Origin: Actinomycetales bacterium | GTDB taxonomy: Bacteria; Actinomycetota; Actinomycetes; Actinomycetales; Dermatophilaceae | Direction of reading: 5' to 3' | Length of the DNA: 64,000 bases | Assembly: GCA_016710385.1 (NCBI GenBank) | Contig: JADJVX010000018.1 | Location: forward strand, 372,001 to 436,000 | Shown: piece after piece, positions 18,432-30,632 of the stretch | How the letters are laid out: each line of letters begins with the position of its first letter | Position numbering within the stretch: position 1 is the first letter of the stretch | Made by a program: the position numbers and the translations under genes | Notes under the pieces: generated by a model | Told to the model about the DNA's origin: nothing | Seen by the model: only the letters and a program-made list of their open reading frames with translations | Databases searched by the model: none

Positions 18432-19646
18432 GTGCAGCAGCGTTCCATTATTCGCTTGGGCGTGCCGCTTGCGGTCGCGGCCCTTGCTCTCTCGGCCTGC
18501 GGCAGCCGCAGCGACAGCGCAACTGGGTCGTCGGCAGCCAGCACCAAGGTCGCCAAGATCGGCGTCATCGCCCCGCTCTCCGGTGGCCTGTCCGCCATGG
18601 GCCTCGGGATCAAGAACTCGGTTGACCTGGCCATCAAGCAGGCCAACGACTCGGGCGCCGTGGCCGGCTGGAAGTTCGAGCTCTACGCCCTCGACGATGA
18701 GGCCAAGGCCGAGGTCGGCAAGAACGCCGCCACCAAGATCTCTTCGGATGACGCGGTCATCGGGGTCGTCGGCACGCTGAACTCCTCGGTCGCGCAGCAG
18801 ACCGTGCCGGTCCTGGCCGCCGCCAAGATCGCCCAGGTCTCCCCGGCCAACACCAACCCCACCCTGACTCAGGGCGCGGACCTGGCCAACAAGAAGCGGC
18901 CGTACAACAACTACTTCCGCACCTGCACCACCGACGCGGTCCAGGGTCCGTTCGCGGCCCAGTACCTCCTCGGCCAGGGCATCAAGGCGGTCGCCACGAT
19001 CCACGACAAGAAGACCTACGGCCAGGGCCTGGTCGACGCCTTCACCGCCGAGTTCACCAAGGGTGGCGGCAAGGTCGTCGCCGCCGAGACCGTCGGTGAG
19101 AACGACAAGGACTTCGCGACCGTCATCTCCAAGATCAAGCCGTCCGCTCCTGGCGCGATCTACTACGGCGGCGAGTACCCGACCGCTGGCCCGCTCTCGC
19201 AGCAGATGAAGGCCCAGGGCCTCACCATCCCGCTCATGGGTGGCGACGGCATCTTCGACCCGAAGTTCATCGAGCTGGCCGGCGCCACGGCCACCGGTGA
19301 CATGGCGACCTCCGTCGGCGCCCCGACCGACAGCACCGACGCCGGCAAGAAGTTCCTCACCGAGTACAAGGCCGGTGGCTACAAGGAAGAGGCATCCGCG
19401 TACGGCGGCTACGGCTACGACGCTGCCAAGGCGATCATCGAGGCCGCCAAGTCGGCGCTCAAGGATGCCAAGGACGTCAAGTCCGGTCGTGACGCGCTGC
19501 TCACCGCGCTGGGCAAGGTCTCGTTCGACGGCGTGACCGGCAAGGTTGCCTTCGACGAGTACGGCGACACCACCTCCAAGGTCCTGACCGTCTACAAGGT
19601 CGACGGCGGCAAGTGGGTCCCCGCGAAGACGGACACCTTCAAGTAA
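18432..19646 (+). CDS. livK: Branched-chain amino-acid ABC transporter substrate-binding lipoprotein
   Basis: 404 residues from GTG 18432, preceded by a full AGGAGG (18422-18427); the open frame extends upstream but is not coding there. Signal peptide with lipobox LSAC at residues 20-23 anchors it outside the membrane. The mature part has the Leu/Ile/Val-binding fold: KIGVIAPLSGGLSAMGLGIKNS, VIGVVGTLNSSVAQQTVPVL, YGQGLVDAF and AIYYGGEYPTAG. First gene of livKHMGF, with a strong terminator directly behind it, so it is likely made in excess over the permeases. Confidence 0.93.
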   Translation: MQQRSIIRLGVPLAVAALALSACGSRSDSATGSSAASTKVAKIGVIAPLSGGLSAMGLGIKNSVDLAIKQANDSGAVAGWKFELYALDDEAKAEVGKNAATKISSDDAVIGVVGTLNSSVAQQTVPVLAAAKIAQVSPANTNPTLTQGADLANKKRPYNNYFRTCTTDAVQGPFAAQYLLGQGIKAVATIHDKKTYGQGLVDAFTAEFTKGGGKVVAAETVGENDKDFATVISKIKPSAPGAIYYGGEYPTAGPLSQQMKAQGLTIPLMGGDGIFDPKFIELAGATATGDMATSVGAPTDSTDAGKKFLTEYKAGGYKEEASAYGGYGYDAAKAIIEAAKSALKDAKDVKSGRDALLTALGKVSFDGVTGKVAFDEYGDTTSKVLTVYKVDGGKWVPAKTDTFK

Positions 19647-19659
19647 ATCGTTTACACGA

Positions 19660-19694
19660 CACGCAGGGGTGGGCTTCACGCCCACCCCTGCGTG
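19660..19694 (+). terminator. Strong hairpin after livK
   Basis: Perfect 15-bp stem, CACGCAGGGGTGGGC (19660-19674), loop TTCAC, complement (19680-19694). It lies 13 bases after the livK stop and 92 bases before livH. It probably reduces read-through into the permease genes and protects the livK message. Confidence 0.8.
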
Positions 19695-19786
19695 CTGTCA
19701 CACTCACCCCAGCCTTTTCCAACCGGGCCGGTTGACGGAGCAGTCCGCAACGGGCCCGGACCCTACTCACCTGCACGGAGGTGACC

Positions 19787-20710
19787 ATGGACCTGTTCTT
19801 CCAGCAGTTGCTCAACGGCTTGACCCTCGGATCGCTGTATGCGCTCATTGCCGTCGGATACACCGTCGTCTACGGCATCGTCCAGATCATCAACTTCGCC
19901 CACGGCGAGGTCTTCATGATTGGGGCGTTCGGAGCCATGGCAACATGGACGGTCCTCTTCCAGGGCAACACCAGCCTGTGGGTGCTGCCACTCATGATTG
20001 TGGGTGCGGTCGCATCCTCCGTGGTCGTCGCGGTGCTTATGGAACGCATCGCTTACCGCCCGCTGCGCCACGCACCCCGCTTGGCCCCTCTCATCACGGC
20101 CATCGGCATCTCGGTCTTCCTCCAGGAAGCCATCCGGTTGTTCTACCCCGGGGCCAAGAGCGCGCTGCCCTTCCCGCGGATCGACGTCGTGACCGGCACG
20201 GCTTTGACGTTGGGCCCGCTCACCGTGCGCCGGTCGGCGATCTTCACCATCGGTTCGCTCATCGTGTGCGCCGCGCTGCTGTGGTTCTTCATCAACCGCA
20301 CCAAGCTCGGCCGCGGCATGCTCGCCGTATCGCAGGACAAGGACACTGCGCGCCTCATGGGCATCAACGTCGACCGGATTATCGCCGTCGCGTTCGGCCT
20401 CGGTGCCGCGCTTGCCGGCGTCGCCGGAGTGGCCCAGGGCCTGCAGAACAACAACATCGACTTCTTCATGGGCTTCCTCGCCGGCCTCAAGGCATTCACC
20501 GCGGCCGTTCTCGGCGGGATCGGCAATGTCATGGGTGCCGTGCTCGGCGGCCTCGTGCTCGGCGTCGTCGAGGCCATGGCGGTGCAGTTCATCCCCGGCA
20601 CCTTCGGTGGCTCACCGTGGAAGGACGTCTGGGCGTTCGCGCTGCTCATCATCGTGCTCGTCTTCCGTCCCCAGGGCCTGCTCGGCGCCCGGGTGGTGGA
20701 CCGCGCATGA
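19787..20710 (+). CDS. livH: Branched-chain amino-acid ABC permease LivH
   Basis: 307 residues from ATG 19787. An in-frame GTG at 19781 lies within the GGAGGT ribosome site (19777-19782), so the ATG is preferred. Multi-spanning membrane protein with the LivH hallmarks LNGLTLGSLYALIAVGYTVVYGI, INFAHGEVFMIGAF and the cytoplasmic coupling loop QDKDTARLMGINVDRIIAVAF, ending with the FRPQGLLG signature. Overlaps livM by 4 bases. Confidence 0.93.
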   Translation: MDLFFQQLLNGLTLGSLYALIAVGYTVVYGIVQIINFAHGEVFMIGAFGAMATWTVLFQGNTSLWVLPLMIVGAVASSVVVAVLMERIAYRPLRHAPRLAPLITAIGISVFLQEAIRLFYPGAKSALPFPRIDVVTGTALTLGPLTVRRSAIFTIGSLIVCAALLWFFINRTKLGRGMLAVSQDKDTARLMGINVDRIIAVAFGLGAALAGVAGVAQGLQNNNIDFFMGFLAGLKAFTAAVLGGIGNVMGAVLGGLVLGVVEAMAVQFIPGTFGGSPWKDVWAFALLIIVLVFRPQGLLGARVVDRA

Positions 20711-22440
20711 CGACATCGTCTTCGCCTGCGCCGCGCACCAAGACCGCCGTCGGCAACCCGCGGCCCAGCCCCCAATGGTGGCTCACTCTCGCCGGCGCGG
20801 TCCTGCTGGTCGCCAGCGCGTTCCTGTCCTGGTGCTATGTTCCCGCCCTGCTGGGTGACCTCAGCATCGACGCCTACCCCGGTGGCCTGCAGATGCTCAT
20901 GGTCATCGTCGGGGTGATAGCGATCTTCTTCCTGGTGCTCCGTAGCGGCCGGATGCCCAGCATGGACACGCTGCTGGACAGCGCTCGGGCACTCAAGGCC
21001 CTCAGCGCCACCGCAGCAGGCTTCATGGTCCTTGTCGCGCTGGTTATCGCCCTGCAAGCACCCGGTCTGGCAAACGCCAACCCGGGCCTGTTCGTGGGCA
21101 TCGTCGGCGCCGCCCTCATGGTGGCCGGCTCGTGGCAAATGGCCTCCGACCCGCTCGTCGACCCGATCACCGTGCGGCTGCCCAGTTGGGTGGAGATCCT
21201 CGTCATCGTCGTGATGATGACCATCGTGCTCTTCGGCGCCGCCTTCGCCCTCGGCCAGGAGGACGGCACGGTCTTCTGCCTCTTCCTGGTGTTCCTCGGC
21301 GGCGTCGTTACGGCGTTGGCTCGCGGTGGCCTCTTCTCGTGGATCAGCGTCATCGCCGCTCGACACCGTCAGGTGCTCATGATGGGCGCCTTGGCCGTGG
21401 CGTTCCTCTTCCCGTTCACCCAGAACGGCTCCGACGCCAACATGTCGATCGCGACGCAGGTGCTCATCTTCGCGACGACGGCACTGGGCCTGAACATCGT
21501 CGTCGGCCTGGCCGGACTGCTCGACCTCGGCTACATCGCCTTCCTCGGTGCCGGCGCCTACGTCTCGGCGATGATGTCGCACTCCGCGTTCGCCCACATC
21601 GGGTGGAAGCCTCCGTTCATTGTCGTCGTCGTCATCGGTGCCATCGTCAGCTCCATCCTCGGCCTCATCATCGGCTCCCCCACCCTGCGGGTCTCCGGTG
21701 ACTACCTCGCCATTGTCACGTTGGCCTTCGGCGAGATCTTCCGGCTCACCGTCAACAACCTCGACGGCAACAACGGGCCGCGACTGACCAACGGCCCCAA
21801 CGGCATACCGGGCATCCCCGACCTCGAAATCGGGAGCTTCAACTTCGGCGATACCCACACCATCCTGGGCATCCCCTTGGGCCGGTTCGCGAACTACTAC
21901 TTCCTCATGCTCGTGGTCGCGGCGTTCATCATCATGGTGTTCACTCGGCTCAACAGCAGCCGCATCGGTCGTGGGTGGGTTGCCATCCGCGAGGACGAGA
22001 AAGCCGCTGAGGCCATGGGTGTCAACACCTTCGGCCTCAAACTCTTCGCGTTCGCCGGTGGCGCGTTCCTCGCCGGAATGGCCGGCACCATCAAGGCCCA
22101 CCAGGACGTCTCGGTCACCCCGGACCAGTACATCTTCCTGGAGTCGGCCTTCTTGTTGGCTGCCATCGTGCTCGGTGGCATGGGTTCGGTGGCCGGCGTC
22201 CTCGTCGGTGCCACCGTGCTCAAGTTGCTGCCGGAGAAGCTCCGGTTCGTCGCCGACTACCGGCTGCTCATCTTCGGCCTCCTGCTCGTCGTCATGATGC
22301 GTTTCCGTCCTGAGGGGCTGGTGCCCAGCCAGCGGCGGGCCCTGGAGTTCCACGCCGACGACGAAGACCTCGCCGATCGCATCGAGGAAGTCCATCTGGA
22401 AATCGCTGCCGAACCTGACCCTGCGGAGGCCAAGGCATGA
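20707..22440 (+). CDS. livM: Branched-chain amino-acid ABC permease LivM with long N-terminal membrane extension
   Basis: 577 residues from ATG 20707 (ATGA overlap with livH). The LivM core begins near residue 255: IATQVLIFATTALGLNIVVGLAGLLDLGYIAF, then GDYLAIVTLAFGEIFRL, WVAIREDEKAAEAMGVNTF (coupling loop) and FRPEGLVPSQRR. The first 220-250 residues hold about six hydrophobic segments (WWLTLAGAVLLVASAFL, MLMVIVGVIAIFFLVL, and others) that the usual 320-420 residue LivM lacks. Acidic C-terminal tail. Related long forms occur in actinobacteria; the role of the extension is unknown. Confidence 0.92.
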   Translation: MTTSSSPAPRTKTAVGNPRPSPQWWLTLAGAVLLVASAFLSWCYVPALLGDLSIDAYPGGLQMLMVIVGVIAIFFLVLRSGRMPSMDTLLDSARALKALSATAAGFMVLVALVIALQAPGLANANPGLFVGIVGAALMVAGSWQMASDPLVDPITVRLPSWVEILVIVVMMTIVLFGAAFALGQEDGTVFCLFLVFLGGVVTALARGGLFSWISVIAARHRQVLMMGALAVAFLFPFTQNGSDANMSIATQVLIFATTALGLNIVVGLAGLLDLGYIAFLGAGAYVSAMMSHSAFAHIGWKPPFIVVVVIGAIVSSILGLIIGSPTLRVSGDYLAIVTLAFGEIFRLTVNNLDGNNGPRLTNGPNGIPGIPDLEIGSFNFGDTHTILGIPLGRFANYYFLMLVVAAFIIMVFTRLNSSRIGRGWVAIREDEKAAEAMGVNTFGLKLFAFAGGAFLAGMAGTIKAHQDVSVTPDQYIFLESAFLLAAIVLGGMGSVAGVLVGATVLKLLPEKLRFVADYRLLIFGLLLVVMMRFRPEGLVPSQRRALEFHADDEDLADRIEEVHLEIAAEPDPAEAKA

Positions 22441-23345
22441 GCACCCAAACCCTCCAGCCGACGGCTCCGGCGCCCCGGACATTCGGCGCCCCGGTGCTGG
22501 AAGCCAGCGGCGTCGTCATGCGCTTCGGTGGCCTCACCGCCGTCAACGATGTCAACCTCACCGTGCGTGAGGGCGAGATCATGGGGCTCATCGGGCCCAA
22601 CGGTGCAGGCAAGACGACCTTCTTCAACTGCCTCACCGGGATGTACAAGCCCACCGAGGGTGAGGTGAAGTTCCTGGGCACGGTGCTGCCGCCCAAACCG
22701 CGTTCGGTGGTAAAGGCTGGAATGGCGCGCACCTTCCAGAACATCCGGCTCTTCGGCAACATGACCGCGTTGGAGAACGTCATGGTGGGGCGCTACTGCC
22801 GCACCAATGCGATGGCACTCACCTCGATCATTCGGGGCCCGAAGTATCGCCGGGAGGAGGCGGAGTCGCGCCGCATCGCCCAGGAGTGGCTCGACTTCGT
22901 CGGGCTGGGGCACACCAGCGAGCACCTGGCCCGCAACCTTCCCTATGGTGACCAGCGCCGCCTCGAGATCGCCCGGGCCCTGGCGACCGACCCCAGGCTC
23001 ATCCTCCTGGACGAGCCGACGGCCGGAATGAACCCCAAGGAAACCGAGCAAGCCAAGGACCTCATCTTCCGGATCCGCGACAAGGGCTTGGCCGTCGTCG
23101 TCATCGAGCATGACATGCGGTTCATCTTCAGCCTGTGTGACCGAGTGCATTGCCTGGTGCGCGGCGAGACCCTCATCGAAGGCTCGCCGCAGGAGGTGCA
23201 GTCCGACCACCGGGTCATCGAGGCCTACATCGGCCAGCCGGACGAGGACGAGGAGGAAATGGTGGCCGAGGCCCACGCTCAGGATGAGGCTGCGCCGTCG
23301 ACTCCGGCCGCCACGGACGGGCGCATGAAGGAGGACCGGGCGTGA
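22437..23345 (+). CDS. livG: Branched-chain amino-acid ABC transporter ATPase LivG
   Basis: 302 residues, 4-base overlap with livM. Walker A GPNGAGKTTFF, LivG-type ARTFQNIRLFGNMTALENVM, a signature region degenerate as YGDQRRLEIARALA, Walker B LILLDEPTAGMNPKE, and H-loop VVIEHDMRFI. A 40-residue Asp/Glu/Ala-rich tail follows the ATPase domain. Couples ATP hydrolysis to LivHM. Confidence 0.94.
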   Translation: MSTQTLQPTAPAPRTFGAPVLEASGVVMRFGGLTAVNDVNLTVREGEIMGLIGPNGAGKTTFFNCLTGMYKPTEGEVKFLGTVLPPKPRSVVKAGMARTFQNIRLFGNMTALENVMVGRYCRTNAMALTSIIRGPKYRREEAESRRIAQEWLDFVGLGHTSEHLARNLPYGDQRRLEIARALATDPRLILLDEPTAGMNPKETEQAKDLIFRIRDKGLAVVVIEHDMRFIFSLCDRVHCLVRGETLIEGSPQEVQSDHRVIEAYIGQPDEDEEEMVAEAHAQDEAAPSTPAATDGRMKEDRA

Positions 23346-24052
23346 GCATGCTCGAGGTCAAGGACCTGCGCGTCGCCTACGGCAAGATCGAGGCCGTCAA
23401 GGGGATCAGTTTCAGCGTGGGTGAGGGCGAGGTCGTCTGCCTCATCGGCACCAATGGTGCCGGCAAGACGACGACCCTGCGCACCATCTCCGGGCTGATC
23501 CGCCCGAGCTCGGGCGAGATCACGTTCCAAGGCAAGCGGATCGACACCGTGCCGGCCCACGAGATCGTCATGCTCGGGTTGGCGCACAGTCCGGAGGGTC
23601 GGCGGATCTTCCCCCGCCTCACGGTCGAGGAAAACCTCCTGCTGGGGGCCTTCTCGCGCACCGACTCCGGCGTCAAGGACGACCTGCAGGCCGCTTACGA
23701 CCTGTTCCCCATCCTCGGGGAGCGTGCCAAGCAGCCAGCCGGCACCTTCTCCGGTGGTGAGCAGCAGATGCTCGCCATGGGCCGGGCCATGATGAGCCGC
23801 CCCAAGTTGCTCATGCTCGACGAGCCGTCGATGGGCCTGTCACCGATCATGATGCAGCGCATCATGTCCACGGTGAAGACGCTCCAGTCCCAGGGCACGA
23901 CGATCCTGCTCGTCGAGCAAAACGCCCGCGCCGCACTCAAACTGGCCGACAAGGGCTACGTCCTCGAGGTCGGGCACATCGTGCTGGAAGGCACCGGCCG
24001 CGAGTTGCTCGTCAGTGACGAGGTCCGCAAGGCCTACCTCGGCGAGGACTGA
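23342..24052 (+). CDS. livF: Branched-chain amino-acid ABC transporter ATPase LivF
   Basis: 236 residues. Walker A GTNGAGKTTTLRT, the LivF marker LAHSPEGRRIFPRLTVEENL, signature FSGGEQQMLAMGRAMM, Walker B LLMLDEPSMGLSP, H-loop LLVEQNARAALK. GTG at 23342 overlaps the livG stop (GTGA) and has AAGGAGG at 23328-23334; a second in-frame ATG is at 23348. Last gene of the operon. Confidence 0.94.
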   Translation: MSMLEVKDLRVAYGKIEAVKGISFSVGEGEVVCLIGTNGAGKTTTLRTISGLIRPSSGEITFQGKRIDTVPAHEIVMLGLAHSPEGRRIFPRLTVEENLLLGAFSRTDSGVKDDLQAAYDLFPILGERAKQPAGTFSGGEQQMLAMGRAMMSRPKLLMLDEPSMGLSPIMMQRIMSTVKTLQSQGTTILLVEQNARAALKLADKGYVLEVGHIVLEGTGRELLVSDEVRKAYLGED

Positions 24053-24067
24053 CCACGCTGCCGCGAG

Positions 24068-24105
24068 AGGGTGGGTGGGTGACCGCGTGGTCACCCACCC
24101 ACCCT
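24068..24105. terminator. Bidirectional 17-bp hairpin between livF and the ABC-F gene
   Basis: Arms AGGGTGGGTGGGTGACC (24068-24084) and its complement (24089-24105), 4-base loop GCGT. It serves livF from the left. On the right it overlaps the convergent ABC-F gene so that that gene's stop codon (24091-24093) lies inside the stem. Confidence 0.82.
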
Positions 24106-25722
24106 TTCGCGTTCCGGGATGCCGGTGACGTGCACTCCCCTGGCCGTGACGTCCCAGCGCACCCGTAGGCCGAGCCGCGCGGCGAATCGCTCGTCGTGGG
24201 TCACCGCGATGACGCCGCCGCGCCGTGTGGTGAGCGCACCCTCCAGCTGCTGGATCGTCTCGACATCGAGGTGGTTGGTCGGTTCGTCGAGGACGACCAG
24301 GCGCCTCGGTGTATGCAGCAGGATCGCCAGCCGCAACCGCCGCGCCTGCCCCACCGAGAGCCGGGCCGCAGGGCGCGTCCAGTCGACGGCGGTCAGCCCG
24401 TATGCCGCGAGGGTCGCCTCGGTCTCGTCGGCGTATGCCGGCACCGCCGCACGCAGCGCGTCGAACGCCGTGACCTCCGCCGGGAACGGCTCATCGAGTT
24501 GATCGAGGTATGCCGTACCCGGCACCTGGGCACAGAGAGCCCGCAGGAGGGACGATTTGCCCACGCCGTTGGCCCCGGTGACCCAGATCCGGTCATCGGT
24601 GGCGAAGGTGAGGTCGACGGCATACAAGGTCCGCTCGCCTGCCGTCACGGCGAGGTCACGCACCCGCACGATCCGGCACTCGTCCTCGACGGGGTGCTGG
24701 GTGAGCTGGAGCGAGGGCCGGCTCGGGGCCGCGACCGCCCACCCGGCGGAGTCGAGCCGACGGTGCAGCCGACGTTCGTGGGTGAGCGCCTTGCGAGCCA
24801 CCATGCGAGCGATTCTCCTGGCCCCAGGGTTGCGGGCGTTGGCGGCCTCGTGGCCGGCGGCTCGCTGTTTCGCCTCCGTGATGCTCTCGACCAGCCGACG
24901 CCGGAACTTCTCCTGGGCCTCCAAACGGGCCTCGAGCCGCTCGGCTCGGGCGGCCTTCTCGGCCCGAGAACCCGTCCAGCCGACCCCGGGGTAGATCTCC
25001 ACTGTGGTGCTCACATCGCTGAGCTCGACGATGTCAGTGGCCGTTCGGTCGAGGAACTCGCGGTCGTGGGACGCGACGAGCACCGCCCCCGCGAACTGGG
25101 CCAGATAGGCGGCGAGCCACCGCCGGCCGTCCAGGTCGAGATGGTTGGTCGGCTCGTCCAGCAGGAGCACGTCCGGGTCCTGCAGCAAGAGAGCCGCGAG
25201 GAGCACCCGCGCCTGTTGCCCGCCGCTGAGCGATCCGATCGGCCGTTCCGGGTCGATACCCCCGTCCGTGCCCACCTGCAGCCGAGTGCGGACTTCGTCC
25301 TGACGGGCGAGGGCGTGCCACCCGCCTGCGGCGGCGAAGGCGTCGTCGGCGGCGGCCAGCTCCGCCACCCCGACGCTCAGCTGAGCCTCGTCAAGATCAG
25401 GCGAGCCCAACGCTTGCTGAGCCTTCGCCACCCATCGAGCGGAGCGACCCACATCGCCGGACGCAAGGTCCAGAATCGTTGCGACAGAGAGGGTTTCGTC
25501 AGGAAGCTGCTGCTCCTGCCAACCCACACGGACGCCGGGTTGGGCGACAACCGCCCCGCGATCCGGCGTCAAGTCCCCAGCCAGAACTCGCAACAGGGTC
25601 GACTTGCCCGAGCCATTGGGTCCGACCAACCCGATCCGGCGACCCGGGCGCACGACCAGGTCGACGCCGTCGAGGATGGTGCGGTCATGACGGTGGACGG
25701 TGATGCCATGAGCGGCCAGCAT
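24091..25722 (-). CDS. ABC-F family ATPase, possible ribosome-protection/antibiotic-resistance type
   Basis: 543 residues from ATG 25722 with GGGAG upstream. Two ABC domains without membrane segments: Walker A GPNGSGKSTLLR (about residue 36) with LSGGQQARVLLAALLL and LLLDEPTNHLDLDGRR, then GANGVGKSSLLR with SVGQARRLRLAILL and VVLDEPTNHLDVET. The charged linker between them (about residues 235-330) is the antibiotic-resistance or translation-factor arm region. Both EQ-type DEPTNHLD motifs are intact. Substrate class unknown. Lies behind an aminoglycoside-kinase-like gene and uvrA; at least six copies of the octamer or close variants sit in or near it. Confidence 0.87.
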   Translation of the reverse strand: MLAAHGITVHRHDRTILDGVDLVVRPGRRIGLVGPNGSGKSTLLRVLAGDLTPDRGAVVAQPGVRVGWQEQQLPDETLSVATILDLASGDVGRSARWVAKAQQALGSPDLDEAQLSVGVAELAAADDAFAAAGGWHALARQDEVRTRLQVGTDGGIDPERPIGSLSGGQQARVLLAALLLQDPDVLLLDEPTNHLDLDGRRWLAAYLAQFAGAVLVASHDREFLDRTATDIVELSDVSTTVEIYPGVGWTGSRAEKAARAERLEARLEAQEKFRRRLVESITEAKQRAAGHEAANARNPGARRIARMVARKALTHERRLHRRLDSAGWAVAAPSRPSLQLTQHPVEDECRIVRVRDLAVTAGERTLYAVDLTFATDDRIWVTGANGVGKSSLLRALCAQVPGTAYLDQLDEPFPAEVTAFDALRAAVPAYADETEATLAAYGLTAVDWTRPAARLSVGQARRLRLAILLHTPRRLVVLDEPTNHLDVETIQQLEGALTTRRGGVIAVTHDERFAARLGLRVRWDVTARGVHVTGIPERERVGG

Positions 25723-25763
25723 GTGATCTCCCAGAGGGTGGCAGTGGCAAGACTCGCGCCGAC

Positions 25764-25791
25764 CTGCCGACCTCGCGAGGTGGGTCGGCAG
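25764..25791 (-). terminator. Hairpin between kinase gene and ABC-F gene
   Basis: Arms CTGCCGACC (25764-25772) and GGTCGGCAG (25783-25791). On the minus strand it is 86 bases after the kinase stop and 42 bases before the ABC-F start. It can be a terminator of the uvrA-kinase unit or an attenuator in the ABC-F leader; resistance ABC-F genes in other bacteria often have attenuating leaders. Confidence 0.5.
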
Positions 25792-25876
25792 CGGCGCAGC
25801 CACGGGAATCACATGCCTCAAGTGTGCGCGGCATCGCGCACCGATGCCAACTGGTTTTCGGAGGGGTCCTGGGCGA

Positions 25877-26772
25877 TCAGTCCTGCAGCGCCTTGAACAG
25901 CGCGATCTGCAACGACTGCTGATCCCGCTGCCCAGCTGCGGCCTGCCAGCCGATCTGGATGCCGGTGTGGACCAAGGTCCACAGCCGGGCTTCCGTGGGA
26001 TCGATCCCCGCCGCATCGGCGACGATGTCGAGCCGTCGGCGCACGGCATACCGGAAACTGCCGTGAGCCCGCAGCTGCTCGACTCGGTTGCGCAGCAATG
26101 CGTTGAGCTCGAAGCCCGGGTGCCCTGCGAGGGGTTTGGGGTCGATGGCCAGCCAGCGCTCGCGAGTCCCCGCGAAGACGTTGCCGAAATGCAGGTCGCC
26201 GTGCAGCAGCTTCCTGGGGCTTGTGTCAGCGGTGAGGTCACCGGCCAGATCGCAGGTGCGGGCCACGATCCGCCGCGGCACGGTCGCACTCGCCTGCAGG
26301 CCCCGGAGCTGCCCGGCCACCCAATCAGCCAACACCGGGATAGTCGGTGGTGCCGGCACATGCAGGCGGGCCATGAGTTCGCCGGCAAGGACGCACGCCG
26401 CGTCGACGTCGTCAACGTCCGCCAGACTGCGGTCCGGGTCGAGGCGCTCCAGGAGCAGCGCTCCCCGGCTCGGATCCGCGGCGACCAGGCTCACCGCTCC
26501 CCGGCCGGCCCAGTGTCGCAACGCCAAGTGCTCGGCTGCCGCGTCCCGATGCGGCCAGCCGACTTTCACCACCAGCGGAATGCCGTCCCGCTCGACGGGG
26601 AGGGCGATCGCCGTGTGGCCGGTCCAGGGCTGCCCCGTGACGCTGAGCCCCCACTGCTGCAGGACCTCAGCGAGGACGCGCGGCAATGCCGCCAGCCACT
26701 GCTCCCCCGATGGGCCGCCTTCAGCGGGCAACGCACCGATCCGGCCCACCCATGCCGGTGGGAGCTCGACGC

Positions 26773-26776
<4 letters not shown>
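25877..26776 (-). CDS. Aminoglycoside/hydroxyurea-type phosphotransferase
   Basis: 299 residues. Kinase core: LVVKVGWPHRDAAAEHLAL (ATP lysine and glutamate), Brenner-type catalytic loop LHGDLHFGNV (residues 191-200) and the metal motif AIDPKPLAGHPGFE (Asp212). This IDPKPxxGxPxFE form is typical of the streptomycin-6-kinase/hydroxyurea kinase family. Whether it gives resistance here or acts on a cell metabolite cannot be told. The GTG start overlaps the uvrA stop (GTGA), so it is read with uvrA. Confidence 0.86.
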
Positions 26777-29847
<3,071 letters not shown>

Positions 29848-29918
29848 CCCTGCCCACGCACCAGAAATGCTCCGCTCCGGGTATGCCGTGCGGCCCCGCG
29901 CGCGGGTACGGTGCCCTC

Positions 29919-30629
29919 ATGAGGCACACCTGGGACCACGTGGCCGATGCGACCGACGCCCTCATGGCGACCATCGAATCGTTGCCGGAGGGTGCGCAGT
30001 TCGACCCGTCGCTATGTCGGGGGTGGACCCGCGGGCACGTGCTCACCCACCTCGCGCGCAATGCCGAAGGCCTCGGCAATCTCGTCACTTGGGCCGTGAC
30101 CAAGGTCGAGACCCCCATGTATCCCAGTGCCCAAGCCCGCAACGACGCCATCGAGGCGGGCGCGCGGCGATCGGTCGCGGCGCTACGCGACGACATTCGC
30201 AATGCGAGCACGTGGCTGGCGTTGGGCGCCCGGGCTCTCAGCCCCGCCGACGACGAGACCGAGCTGGAGCTGCGCGGCGGGGTCCCGGAGCGGGCGTCGG
30301 GGCTGGCCACCCGGCGGCTCCGCGAGGTCGTCTACCACCACGTCGATGTGCAAGCCGGCTACACCTTCGCCGACGTGCCCGCGGAGTTGGTCGCCGACTT
30401 CCTCAGCGACGAGGTGGCCCGGCTGAGGTCCGATCCTGCAGCGCCACCGATGATCCTGCGCACCGCTGAGGGCGACGAGTACGTCGTCGGTGACATCGCC
30501 CTGGCAGGTGACCGGACGGCATACCTCAGTGGTTCCCGTGCCGCGTTGCTCGGATGGCTCGCGCGCGGACTCACCGACGGGGTGGAGTGCCAAGGCGGGC
30601 CCCTGCCCGAACTCCCGGAAGGATCGTGA
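29919..30629 (+). CDS. Maleylpyruvate isomerase-family mycothiol-dependent protein (DinB-like)
   Basis: 236 residues from ATG 29919. N-terminal four-helix DinB/MDMPI domain with CRGWTRGHVLTHLARNAEGL (metal His), REVVYHHVDVQAGY (second and third His ligands), and a C-terminal SCP2-like part. Mycothiol is the actinobacterial thiol, which fits the host. The reaction is not known; family members isomerise maleylpyruvate or conjugate toxins. Three bases ahead of a metallo-hydrolase gene, so the two are co-transcribed. Confidence 0.85.
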   Translation: MRHTWDHVADATDALMATIESLPEGAQFDPSLCRGWTRGHVLTHLARNAEGLGNLVTWAVTKVETPMYPSAQARNDAIEAGARRSVAALRDDIRNASTWLALGARALSPADDETELELRGGVPERASGLATRRLREVVYHHVDVQAGYTFADVPAELVADFLSDEVARLRSDPAAPPMILRTAEGDEYVVGDIALAGDRTAYLSGSRAALLGWLARGLTDGVECQGGPLPELPEGS

Positions 30630-30632
30630 GCG

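Noticed and set aside
20143..22482. 779-codon open frame on the minus strand opposite livM
   Set aside because: Asp/Glu/His-rich composition and exact overlap with livM show that it is the mirror frame of a GC-rich gene.
25723..25876. Leader peptide ahead of the ABC-F gene
   Set aside because: No short frame with a convincing ribosome site; the hairpin is equally well a terminator of the upstream gene.
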